This document shows, one piece after another, positions 31,737 to 40,722 of a DNA stretch of 64,000 nucleotides. Positions within the stretch are counted from its first letter, which is position 1; every line of letters begins with the position of its first letter. The notes under the pieces are model-generated. The model was not told the origin of the DNA. It saw only the letters and a program-made list of their open reading frames with translations, and did no database searches. Position numbers and translations under genes: made by a program. This DNA is from Nitrospirota bacterium (GTDB taxonomy: Bacteria; Nitrospirota_A; Leptospirillia; Leptospirillales; Leptospirillaceae). Where the stretch lies: NCBI GenBank assembly GCA_027335985.1, contig DAHWGX010000073.1:16474-80473 (forward strand), read 5' to 3'.

Positions 31737-34700
31737 TCAATTCTTCCTTTCTCCCTCACGCCTTCTCCGCTCCTCCTCCAGAATGGCCTCTGCCAACTGA
31801 TCAGAAACTTTTTTCAAGGGAGCGAGGTCTGATTCCAGCGGACTCAGCCCATTCCCCCGAATTCTCCGAACTCCTGCCGCCAAAGTTTTGTGATAGCGGG
31901 AGTGAAGCCGGGCGATCTTCCCTTCGGGAGCCAGCCCAAAATTTTGCATGATTTCCCGGACAGGACAATTCACAACGTCATCCAGTGTCGTCGGATCAAA
32001 AACGGCCAGGTTCTGAAGCAGATATTCCAATTGCAACCCATGAGTCCGGACCAGCAGGGCATAGAGGCCGAGAAGGGATTTCGGCATAAAGCTCCTTTCG
32101 GGGGGAAACTCCCGAAGAAAGAGGACGAGATCGGGAAGACGAATGGGCTTGGAGATCTCATAGCCCTGGAGAAAATCGACTCCCAGCATGCGCATGGCAT
32201 CCAGGATCGGGCCGGTTTCCACCCCTTCCACCACAAGGGAAAGCCCCATCCGGTGGGAGAGTTCCATGATTGCCTCGACGAAATGGAGATCCTTGGGTCG
32301 CGCTTCGAGGGTCCGGACGAATGCCTGATCGAGCTTCACCTTGTCGACGGGGAGATCTTTCAGGCGAAGGAGAGACGAATAGGCGCTTCCCACATCGTCC
32401 ATGGCCAACCTGACCCCCAACCCCTTAAGCCGTTTCAGGAGATCGAGAGCCACAACTGTTTCGCCGAACTCCTGTCCCTCGAGAATCTCGAGCGTGAGGC
32501 GGGACGGGTCGATCCGGGAAGCCCCGAGCATCCTCCCGAGGCATTCGAGGCATCCTTCGCTGATGGATCGGGGATCCACATTCACAGAGACCCAGAGGGA
32601 CGGGTCCGTCTCGAAAAGCTCCCCAAGATCCGAGAGGGCCCGTTCCAGCACCTGCCGGGAAAGCTCGAAGAGATCGTCGCCCCCATAGTCCTGAAGAAAG
32701 GCGGTCGGGGAGAGGATCGTCCCATCAGAGTTCCGGAGGCGTGCAAGGGCTTCGATCCCCGCGATCCGGCCTGTCCTGCCGTCGAGGATTGGCTGATAAT
32801 GGACCTCCACCTTCCGCTCGTAGAGCAGTCTCTGCGCCAGTGTGCGCGCCAGCGGAACCGTCTCTCCATAAATCATCCAGCAGCGGGAACGGTCATTCTT
32901 GTGGGACTTGCTTTCATAGAGAGCCTGATCCGCAAGCCGCATGAGATTTTCCGGATTTTCGGGCGATCCCGTGCCGGGAGAGGACAAGGCCACACCGATC
33001 GACACTCCCACCGTCACCCCTTCCCCCTTCTCCAGCCTCACGGGAATCCTTGCGGTCCGGTCGATCCTGTCGAGGAGATCCCCAAGCTCCTCCCGACCCG
33101 TGACATTCTCAAGAAGCAAAACAAATTCATCTCCTCCGAGACGCGCCAGGAAGTCTGTCTTTCGAAGAACTCCCAGGATCCTCTCCCCCGTCAGACGAAG
33201 AAGTCGGTCTCCGGCTTCGTGGCCATAGCGGTCGTTGACCGGCTTGAAGCCGTCAAGGTCGAGCATCGCGACGGCGAAGGACCACCCGTACCGGGCGGAG
33301 CGGGCAAGGAGCCTGTCGAACTCAAGATCGAGCCCTCGCCTGTTCGGAAGGCCGGTCAGCCGGTCGTGGCGCGAGTCGAACTCGAGCCGTTGGGTCAGCT
33401 CGATCAGGGAAGTGATGTCCCGCTGGTTTCCGACAAATTCGACGATCCGGCCGGAGGAATTCCGGAGCGGGCTGATGGAAAGGAGATTCCAGAAGGGTGT
33501 CTTGTCCTTCCTGTAGTTCAGGATTTGACCGTGAAAAGGGCGTTCCTCCCGAAGAGCCGTGCGGATTTCCTCGACCGTCGCGGGGTCGCTCCCCTCCCCC
33601 TGAAGGATCCGGCAATTCTGCCCCATCATCTCGTCTGCCGTGTACCCCGTGATCGATGCAAACCCGTCGTTTGCAAAGATCACACGTCCATCTGGCCCTG
33701 TGATCACCACTCCTTCTCCGACGGCTCCTACCGCGCTCGAGAGAAGATTTTGCCGGGAGAGAAGGTCCAGGCGGTCGAGGCCAAGAGAGATATTTCGGGC
33801 AAGTTCGGTCAGAAGCCCTTCGAGGACGGGGTCGCTGAAGGCTCCCTCCTTCGCATGGCCGACGAAAAGGAGTCCCCAGGGCTTCCCCTTCCGAAGGATG
33901 GGAAGGGCAGCACTCGCGTTGAGGCCGAACTCCCTGAGCCTTCCCGCCCAGAGCGCCCGGGTTCCTGCCGCATCCGGATCGAAGACGGGAGCGCGTCCCG
34001 CAAGGGCCAGAACGAGATGATCCGATATTTCGCGCGCTCCTTGCGGGGTAGAAGAGTGCCCTTCCTCAAGGAAGTCGGCCCGTCCCGAAGACGCGATCAC
34101 ATCAATCCCTCCCCGGCCACCCGGACAGAGGATGGCGGCCACCGTTATCTCTCCGTGGGTGACAGCCAGGTCGCAAAGTTTCGAGAGAAGGGTGGACTCG
34201 TCGGATCCTGCCGAAAGCGCCTCTGAGGCATGGGCGAGAAGGGTGTTGTAGGAAGAGAGGAGTCGGAGTCGCTCCGTCTGGGCATGACGGTCGCCCACGT
34301 CATGGACGGTTCCCACGACCACAGAGGGTTCGTCCGGAATCCGGGCCAGGGAGATGTCCACCATGACCGGATGCCCGTTCTTGTCGACCATTCTCACATC
34401 CGGGATCTCGACGCTCTCCCGTCCGGGAAGGAGTCCGTAGGCAAAGCCCACCCGCTCGAATTCCTCCGGGTCTCCATAGAGCATCCGGGTCGTATGACCG
34501 ACCATCTCCCCGACCTGGTCGTAGCCCAGCATCTGCCGCATACGGTCGTTGACATAGCGGATCCGGCGCTTTTCGAGAAGCATGATCCCCGCCCGGGTGT
34601 TTTCAAGAAGAACCTTCTCGAGGGTCGCCAACTCCCTTTCCCGTCGAAGGGACTCGAGACGGTCGAGTCCCCGGGAGACGTCCCGTGCCAGCTCCGAAAG

Positions 34701-37373
34701 GACCTCCTGAAGAGCGGGGTCGAAACTGGCGGGCTCTTCGTGATACAGCGCCAGGAGCCCCCAGATCCCACCCTCCCGCACCACCGGAAGGACTGCCGCG
34801 GTCCGAAGCTTGTGGTGGAGGGCCCTTTCTTTCGACGTCGTTCCAGCAAGCCTTTCGAGAATGTCGACATTGAAAAGAGGGCGACCCGTTCGCCAGACCT
34901 CTCCCACCATCCCATCCCCTGCGGATTGATCCGGATTGACCGAAATCGTCAGATTCTCGAGGAATGCTGTTTCTCCGGCGCTTGCCTCCACCTTGACGGC
35001 ACTTCCTTCCACCGGACGCCCGATCCAGGCCAGTCGGAGCTTCCCGAATCGGACCGCCAGGTCACAGATTCCCTGGAGGAGGGACTCCTCCATCGTCGCT
35101 TCGGCGATCGCCTGATTGACCTGGGCCAGGAGGCTGTTGAAGTCGGCAAGCCGGGAAAGTTCCTGGGCCAGACGATGACGCTCGGAGACGTCGACGATTG
35201 TCCAGACGACTGTATCTGGACCCTCCCCGACGATTTTCTGTCCGGAGAGATCCACATATCCTTCAGAGCCGTTTGCCCGACGGAGGCGCAGGTCACGGAG
35301 ACGGGCGCTCCCGGTCGCGAGGGCCTCCTCCGACGCCTCTCCCATTCTCGCAAAGCTGTCGTCTCCCACGAAATAAAGGTCACGGACGCTGTGCCCCACG
35401 ATTTCTTCCGGAGACCCGTAACCCAGGATCTCGAGGAAGCCGCGGTTCACCTCGACCACGACCCGGTCGGGATAGCGGACGAGATCGATTCCGGCCGTGG
35501 TGTTGGCGAGAAGGGTCTCCTTGAGGGCCGTGGCCTTCCTTTCTCTTCCAGAGAGGTCAAAACGGTCGAGGGCCAGGGAGAGGTTGTCCGCGATCGCCTC
35601 GATCAAATGCCGAAGCTCGGGCTCGAAGCTTTCCTCCCTGTCGAGATAGACGGTCAGCACCGCCCAGATCGTTCCGCCGCGATGGACAGGAATGGAGGCG
35701 CTGGACTGGAAACCGAATCGTCGGGCCTCCGCAACCCAGGGCCCCATGGAAAGATTTTGCGTAAAGGAGGAATTGTAGACCGGAAGGTCCGCTCTCCAAG
35801 CCTGCTCCATCGGACTGAGGCCCTCAGGATGGTCGGGGAGGCTTGAGGCGGCGGCGTGCTCGAGGTATCCATTCTCCCCGGAGGACGCCAAAACCTGAAA
35901 GATCCCGGCCTCGTCTGGGCGACCGACCCAGGCCAGCCGGATTTCGGGAACATCGATCGAGAGGCGACAGAAGTCCGGAAGAATCTCCTCTTCCCGGATC
36001 TCTCTCGACACCGCCTCCGCAACCCGACCCCGCAGAACGTCGAAGGCGAGAAGGCGCTCGAGCCTCTCGTTTTTTTCCTCGAGTCTTCCTTCGAGCTCCC
36101 GGCGCTCCGTCACATCGAGGCCCAGAAAAACCCGGTAAAGAGGGCGTCCCTCCGCATCCCTAAGGACGGAGAGGCTCCATTCGAAGATCCGGCGCTTACC
36201 GGTCATTCCGGTCCAGCCACATTCGGAGGGAACGGGGGCCTCCCCCCGCGTCAGGGCTTCAAAGAGGCTCCGGACGCCTGAACGGTCCTCTGCCGGCAAG
36301 GAGCGCATCCACTCCCAGGGCTTTCCCCTGACCACCTCCGCCGTCACTCCCAAAAATATTCGCGCTGTCCGGTTGATGCGGAGGGCCTCGCCATTCGGAT
36401 CGAGGACCAGCCCGAGAGCTCCGGCTCCATCGAAGATTGCCTCGTCGAGCTCCGACAGTTCGGCAAGCTGTCTCCCCTGACGTTCCTGACGGCGAACCAG
36501 GGTCCGAATCCCGAAAACGATCAGGACCAGCAGAAACAGTCCCCCCTCCTCGACCATCCAGCGGCGTGACGACGAGCTCATCCACTCGTCCCTGACCAGG
36601 GAGGTCGGCCAATAAGCGGTGACCTCGAAGGGATACCCGGGAACCGGGATCCGAACGATGTTTTTGTCTCCGGGAACGAGAGGGGAGTCGGAACGATTCC
36701 CCCGGACCAGGAAAAGAATGTCGCCATTCCGGAGATCCCTCAGGGAAAAGCTGAAAGTGCGATGGGCCCTCGGAGGAACCAGATCTGTCACCCGAAGGAA
36801 GGTACGGACTCCGAGGGGGGATTTCCCGGCCGGCGCGGGAAGAAGAATCGCAAGGGGGAGAATTCGCGTTCCGAGACGGGCAGATAGCCGGCTGCGTCCC
36901 ACGAGAAACGAGGGGTTTTCTCGAAGGGGAGTGGCGTAGCCGGTTGCGGGAAAGGTGGCCGCGGGGGGAGTCTCGGGGGGGGAGATCCGGGTTGACCAGA
37001 GGATCCGGCCGGTCCGGGGGTTATAGAGCTCGAAGTCGACCAGGGACGGGTGAAGGGCCAGAAAAATCCGGAGTGTCCGCTCCGTAGCCGGCCCGGGAGG
37101 TCGAAGCGGCAGGCGGACTTCCGGGAGGGTGGAAGCCACAAACCCAAGATCGAGAAAGCGCGACGAGATGCGCCGGGAGACCGCTGAGGCGCGGGTAAGG
37201 GCAGCTCTGGCCGCTCGCGCTTCCACCGCATTCCGGTAATCGCTGTACTCCGCCGATTCGAAAAAGGCGATTCCAAGGAGGGCCAGGACGAGGGTTCCTG
37301 CAACCAGAAGGCCAACCGACTTCCCGATCAGAAGATGTTCCAGCAGAAGGCGTGGCTTCAACGTAGTCTTCAT
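31737..37373 (-). CDS. PAS/GAF/LOV multisensor GGDEF-EAL c-di-GMP protein (1878 aa)
   Basis: Domain order by residue: TM helix ~17-37; extracytoplasmic sensor ~38-270; TM helix ~275-293; PAS ~305-425; GAF ~440-605; PAS ~615-735; GAF ~740-905; PAS ~915-1030; GAF ~1037-1205; LOV-type PAS ~1208-1322; GGDEF ~1330-1490 (RLGGDEFVLLL intact, FLDLDG-like metal site as MLDLDGFKPVNDRYGHEAGD); EAL ~1505-1755 (GIEALARLR, VNVDPRSI, LTLEILEG, AMDDVGSAYSS, DKVKLDQAFV, VVEGVET); C-terminal ~1775-1840 with a CZB-like His/Cys/His pattern. Both catalytic halves keep their key residues. The LOV segment has the flavin-cysteine motif GQNCRILQG plus LNYRKDKTPFWN and FVGNQRDIT. Last gene of the minus-strand pheS-pheT group; GGGGAGA precedes the ATG. 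Confidence 0.92.
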   Translation of the reverse strand: MKTTLKPRLLLEHLLIGKSVGLLVAGTLVLALLGIAFFESAEYSDYRNAVEARAARAALTRASAVSRRISSRFLDLGFVASTLPEVRLPLRPPGPATERTLRIFLALHPSLVDFELYNPRTGRILWSTRISPPETPPAATFPATGYATPLRENPSFLVGRSRLSARLGTRILPLAILLPAPAGKSPLGVRTFLRVTDLVPPRAHRTFSFSLRDLRNGDILFLVRGNRSDSPLVPGDKNIVRIPVPGYPFEVTAYWPTSLVRDEWMSSSSRRWMVEEGGLFLLVLIVFGIRTLVRRQERQGRQLAELSELDEAIFDGAGALGLVLDPNGEALRINRTARIFLGVTAEVVRGKPWEWMRSLPAEDRSGVRSLFEALTRGEAPVPSECGWTGMTGKRRIFEWSLSVLRDAEGRPLYRVFLGLDVTERRELEGRLEEKNERLERLLAFDVLRGRVAEAVSREIREEEILPDFCRLSIDVPEIRLAWVGRPDEAGIFQVLASSGENGYLEHAAASSLPDHPEGLSPMEQAWRADLPVYNSSFTQNLSMGPWVAEARRFGFQSSASIPVHRGGTIWAVLTVYLDREESFEPELRHLIEAIADNLSLALDRFDLSGRERKATALKETLLANTTAGIDLVRYPDRVVVEVNRGFLEILGYGSPEEIVGHSVRDLYFVGDDSFARMGEASEEALATGSARLRDLRLRRANGSEGYVDLSGQKIVGEGPDTVVWTIVDVSERHRLAQELSRLADFNSLLAQVNQAIAEATMEESLLQGICDLAVRFGKLRLAWIGRPVEGSAVKVEASAGETAFLENLTISVNPDQSAGDGMVGEVWRTGRPLFNVDILERLAGTTSKERALHHKLRTAAVLPVVREGGIWGLLALYHEEPASFDPALQEVLSELARDVSRGLDRLESLRRERELATLEKVLLENTRAGIMLLEKRRIRYVNDRMRQMLGYDQVGEMVGHTTRMLYGDPEEFERVGFAYGLLPGRESVEIPDVRMVDKNGHPVMVDISLARIPDEPSVVVGTVHDVGDRHAQTERLRLLSSYNTLLAHASEALSAGSDESTLLSKLCDLAVTHGEITVAAILCPGGRGGIDVIASSGRADFLEEGHSSTPQGAREISDHLVLALAGRAPVFDPDAAGTRALWAGRLREFGLNASAALPILRKGKPWGLLFVGHAKEGAFSDPVLEGLLTELARNISLGLDRLDLLSRQNLLSSAVGAVGEGVVITGPDGRVIFANDGFASITGYTADEMMGQNCRILQGEGSDPATVEEIRTALREERPFHGQILNYRKDKTPFWNLLSISPLRNSSGRIVEFVGNQRDITSLIELTQRLEFDSRHDRLTGLPNRRGLDLEFDRLLARSARYGWSFAVAMLDLDGFKPVNDRYGHEAGDRLLRLTGERILGVLRKTDFLARLGGDEFVLLLENVTGREELGDLLDRIDRTARIPVRLEKGEGVTVGVSIGVALSSPGTGSPENPENLMRLADQALYESKSHKNDRSRCWMIYGETVPLARTLAQRLLYERKVEVHYQPILDGRTGRIAGIEALARLRNSDGTILSPTAFLQDYGGDDLFELSRQVLERALSDLGELFETDPSLWVSVNVDPRSISEGCLECLGRMLGASRIDPSRLTLEILEGQEFGETVVALDLLKRLKGLGVRLAMDDVGSAYSSLLRLKDLPVDKVKLDQAFVRTLEARPKDLHFVEAIMELSHRMGLSLVVEGVETGPILDAMRMLGVDFLQGYEISKPIRLPDLVLFLREFPPERSFMPKSLLGLYALLVRTHGLQLEYLLQNLAVFDPTTLDDVVNCPVREIMQNFGLAPEGKIARLHSRYHKTLAAGVRRIRGNGLSPLESDLAPLKKVSDQLAEAILEEERRRREGERKN

Positions 37374-37395
37374 GGTCTCCCCTCCCGGCCGAAAC

Positions 37396-39111
37396 TCAGG
37401 AGGCCAGCAACGCCTCCAGGTCGATCTCGAAACAGACCGTGGGCATCCGGATACCCCACCTGTCTAGGAATTCCGGATGGATCTCTCCCACCGTCGCGAC
37501 CGTCTCGCCGGAATTGTTCACATAGGCCCCGCATCGTCCCGGCAGATAGGGAGCGAGGTCGGCGGCCCGGATGACCAGTGTCCGATCCATCCGCTCGAAC
37601 ACCATTTCGAGGACCCCCTGGAGCTCGGAAACGCTGGCCTGGGGATGCGAGAGAAGGGAAGCCATGAGCCACAGATCCTTGGTCGGCCGATCACCTTCGC
37701 CCCCCGATGCGGTCCCAAGCCGCATCGCCTCCCCCACCTCGAAAATCCTGTGGGGATAGGGTGCCCGGCCAGACCTGGCCTCGGCGGCAAGAAGGCCGGC
37801 CAGAAGGGATGGGCGAACGACGGCGAACTGAAGGCTGGCCGGGTTGTCGATCCGGACCACAGCCCCCGCCTCCCGTCCGAGGCGCTCGGTCACGAGCGGC
37901 TCGCCGGTCAGGATGTTCGAGAGGAGTTCCTGGTATCCCATCGCCATCACCGCCTGTCTGAGGCGGGATTCGATCTTCTGCCGGGGGGCGGGCCGCCCGC
38001 GCGTGAACTCCTTGGGTAGGACCGGCTCGAAGGAGTCGTACCCCTTGGCCACAAGGTAGTCCTCCACCACATCCACAGCCCCGAGAAGATCGTCGCGCGT
38101 GAAGGGCGAGAGGACCTCCCATCCCGATTTCCCGTCCCCGGTCGGGCGGGAGATCTGGGGATAGCCGAAATCCAGGAGTGTCTCCACAAAATCGGAAGGA
38201 TCCTTGTCGGCCCCCAGAACCCGGGCCGGAAGACCGGACGGAACATGAACGACGGTTCCCGGAGAGGCGGGCGCCACCAGGGGAGGAATCCCCCCTGCCA
38301 TGAGGGGCTCGACCTCGTACCCCCGGTCGGTCAGATTGGCCGCCAGGATGTTCAGGACCAGGAGGATCCGTCCGGGATCAAAGCCGGTGGCCTCGACGAA
38401 AAGACCATCGTCCTCCGGGGTGACCTCCCCCGAGGACAGGGCGTTGATCACGGGAGGAAAGGACAGGATCGTCTCCCGGGCGTCGAAAAGGACCGGCCAG
38501 GCCGGGTGCCCCTTTAAAAGCCCCCCGTATGCCCGCCCCTTGGGGTGGGTTTCCACGATCTCCGCCAGGGTCATCGCACGGTCCGCGCCCAGAGGAACAA
38601 ACCGGGTTGTCCCGGGATCGCAGGCCCGGTAGGTCAGTGGAAAGACGATCCGGTCCAGAGGGTAGACCCCTATCGCCAAATCGGCGCGCTTTCTCCCGAA
38701 GAGTTCGGACAGGCGCTCCTGAGTTCCGATGATCTGGACGAGCCCTTCAGCTCCGAGACGGCCTCCCCGTGCACAGAATCCCCCCATTAAGGGACGGACC
38801 GTGCCGGTCGAGGGATCGATCCGAATCTCCGGTCCCCCCCCCTTCCTCTTGCGGAGGTCGGCCTTCTCGAGAAATCCATAGGGATGGCCGGGGCGTGGAC
38901 GGCCTCCCCGCAGCTGGCGCGCAATTCCTTCCACGCTCCAGAGGTCGGGCCGGTTTGTGTCGTTAAGCTCGATTTTGAAGCGGCCGGTTCCAGGGTCGAA
39001 CTGTTTCCACTCCCCTTTCACCGCATCGAGGGTCCGGTCCATCTCGTCCGGGGAAAGCCTCCCGGCCAGAAGCTCCTGAAGATCGTCAAAATGTCCTTCC
39101 AGTGTCGGCAC
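37396..39111 (-). CDS. pheT: Phenylalanyl-tRNA synthetase beta subunit, archaeal/eukaryotic type
   Basis: 571 residues from GTG (AAGAGG upstream), against ~800 for the common bacterial beta subunit. It lacks the N-terminal tRNA-binding (EMAP) and C-terminal FDX-ACB domains and starts at once with the B1-like part (MPTLEGHFDDLQELLAGRLS, ELNDTNRPDLWSVEGIARQL). The B3/B4 editing region (~75-270) and catalytic-like B5-B7 parts (LGADKDPSDFVETLLDFGYP, MGYQELLSNILTGEPLV, ASLQFAVVRPSLLAGLLAAE, IFEVGEAM) follow. This is the compact archaeal/eukaryotic layout, also known from spirochaetes. Upstream partner pheS ends 41 bp before. Confidence 0.88.
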   Translation of the reverse strand: MPTLEGHFDDLQELLAGRLSPDEMDRTLDAVKGEWKQFDPGTGRFKIELNDTNRPDLWSVEGIARQLRGGRPRPGHPYGFLEKADLRKRKGGGPEIRIDPSTGTVRPLMGGFCARGGRLGAEGLVQIIGTQERLSELFGRKRADLAIGVYPLDRIVFPLTYRACDPGTTRFVPLGADRAMTLAEIVETHPKGRAYGGLLKGHPAWPVLFDARETILSFPPVINALSSGEVTPEDDGLFVEATGFDPGRILLVLNILAANLTDRGYEVEPLMAGGIPPLVAPASPGTVVHVPSGLPARVLGADKDPSDFVETLLDFGYPQISRPTGDGKSGWEVLSPFTRDDLLGAVDVVEDYLVAKGYDSFEPVLPKEFTRGRPAPRQKIESRLRQAVMAMGYQELLSNILTGEPLVTERLGREAGAVVRIDNPASLQFAVVRPSLLAGLLAAEARSGRAPYPHRIFEVGEAMRLGTASGGEGDRPTKDLWLMASLLSHPQASVSELQGVLEMVFERMDRTLVIRAADLAPYLPGRCGAYVNNSGETVATVGEIHPEFLDRWGIRMPTVCFEIDLEALLAS

Positions 39112-39152
39112 AATAACCTCTTGTCTTTAGGGTCCCTGGCGCGGATCTCCGC

Positions 39153-40721
39153 TCAGGACGGGCTCCATGCGCGTGAATGCTCCTCCGAGCGGGCCATGGC
39201 TGCGAGGGTCGACAGATCGCCAGTGAACAAGTCCCGGATGTCAGACAGTCCTAGCCGGAACATCGCCATTCGATCGATTCCCATCCCCCAGGCGATCACC
39301 GGAACCGTGACCCCCAGGGGACGCGTCACCTCCGGGCGGAAGAGCCCGGCGCCTCCCAGTTCCATCCAGCCCAGGACCGGATGGTGGGCATGCAGTTCGA
39401 CGGAAGGCTCGGTAAACGGAAAGTAGGCCGGCTTGTAGTGCACCCGGTCCACCCCGGCGATTTCCTTCGCCAGAAGTGCCAGCAGTCCCAGCAGCGTCCT
39501 GAAGCTCGCCCCTTCTTCGAGCACGATCCCTTCAGCCTGGAAGAAGTCCACCGCATGGGTTGCGTCGACCTGGTCGTGGCGGAAGCACCGGGCGATGGCG
39601 AAGTACTTCCCGGGAATCTCGGGGAGTCCCGCCAGAGTCCGGGCAGAGAGGGCCGTTCCCTGGCTCCGCATGAGGAGGCGTCTGGACTGGTCCGGATCGA
39701 AGCTCTGCCTCCAGCCCCGAGTCTCTGTCGGCGCCTCCCGGCCTTCATGGGTGCGCGCGACGGCATCGAGAGGCCATCCATCAATGTCGGAGGTGGTCCG
39801 GGGCTCGGACAGAAGGTAGATGTCGTGAATGTTCCGGGCGGGATGGGTCTGGGGAATGAAAAGGGCGTCCATGTTCCAGAATTCCGGCTCGACCAGGCTT
39901 CCGGTCATTTCGGCGAAGCCGAGCCGAACCAGATGGGAGCGGACTTCGTCGAGGAACTCGCGGTAGGGATGGAGACGTCCGGTCGAGGGACGCGGGGGAG
40001 GCGTCTCGAGGGAGTAGGGCCTGAAGGAGCGCCCCTCCCAGCTTCGGTGCATGAGCATCTCGGGAGTCACCGCCCCCAGAAGGCCCTCGGCGGAGGCGAT
40101 TTCCTCCTCCGTGATCCGGCAGCCGGGGTCGAGACGACAGGACTTCGTTGTCCGCTCGTCGAAGCGCAAAAGCCCCTTGCCCTTGCCTCTGCGTCGCTGG
40201 TACAGCTCGAGGAGCTCCTGATCCTCCTTGGAAAGTGCCTCCAAAAGGATGGGAGAGGCCGATCCGGCGATCTCTTCGAGAAGCCTCCGGAGCCGCCCGA
40301 TCCCTTCGGGAAGATCCCCCGAGCGGTGGACGAGCCCCCCTTCTCCGATGCGGATCGCCCCGCTTTCCTTGAGGGCGCCGATCGCCTTCGAGGCGATCGA
40401 CGGATCAGGGAAAAGCTCCCTCAGATCCTTCATGTCCCGGGGGCCACCGGAAAGGGCCTCCATGATCACCTCTTCGGGAAGTCCCCGGACCCGGGCCTCC
40501 TCCCCTCCTTCGGTGAGGGAGAGAACCGTCTCCAGACGGTCGACCCTTTCATGGAGGATGGACTTGGCCTTGAGCCACTCGACCCCCATCTGGACCTGGG
40601 AGGCTTCGAGACCGGAAAGCCGGGCGATTTCCGGGAGCGAGAGGTAGGCATCAGCTTCCGGAGAGGTGAGGAAGGGACGAAGGATGGCCCTCTCGAGCGG
40701 ATGAAGGGCGACGGAAGACAT
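39153..40721 (-). CDS. pheS: Phenylalanyl-tRNA synthetase alpha subunit, archaeal/eukaryotic type
   Basis: 522 residues from the ATG of MSSVALHPLERAIL, 1 bp after the upstream ATPase gene; a longer frame lies inside that gene and is rejected. N-terminal ~1-200 carries winged-helix DNA/tRNA-binding-like modules typical of the archaeal/eukaryotic alpha subunit instead of the bacterial coiled coil. The catalytic core has HPYREFLDEVRSHLVRLGF, TGSLVEPEFWNMDALFIPQ, THPARNIHDIYLL, RSQGTALSARTL, IARCFRHDQVDATH, FTEPSVELHAHH and IAWGMGIDRMAMFRLGL. The pairs FWNMDALFIPQTHPARN and GMGIDR are the archaeal-type signature. The enzyme charges tRNA-Phe as an alpha2-beta2 complex with pheT. Confidence 0.88.
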   Translation of the reverse strand: MSSVALHPLERAILRPFLTSPEADAYLSLPEIARLSGLEASQVQMGVEWLKAKSILHERVDRLETVLSLTEGGEEARVRGLPEEVIMEALSGGPRDMKDLRELFPDPSIASKAIGALKESGAIRIGEGGLVHRSGDLPEGIGRLRRLLEEIAGSASPILLEALSKEDQELLELYQRRRGKGKGLLRFDERTTKSCRLDPGCRITEEEIASAEGLLGAVTPEMLMHRSWEGRSFRPYSLETPPPRPSTGRLHPYREFLDEVRSHLVRLGFAEMTGSLVEPEFWNMDALFIPQTHPARNIHDIYLLSEPRTTSDIDGWPLDAVARTHEGREAPTETRGWRQSFDPDQSRRLLMRSQGTALSARTLAGLPEIPGKYFAIARCFRHDQVDATHAVDFFQAEGIVLEEGASFRTLLGLLALLAKEIAGVDRVHYKPAYFPFTEPSVELHAHHPVLGWMELGGAGLFRPEVTRPLGVTVPVIAWGMGIDRMAMFRLGLSDIRDLFTGDLSTLAAMARSEEHSRAWSPS

Positions 40722-40722
40722 G

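Noticed and set aside
31890..35846. Long plus-strand ORFs (778 and 538 aa) inside the GGDEF-EAL gene
   Set aside because: Antisense frames of a high-GC gene; no recognisable domains and no ribosome sites.
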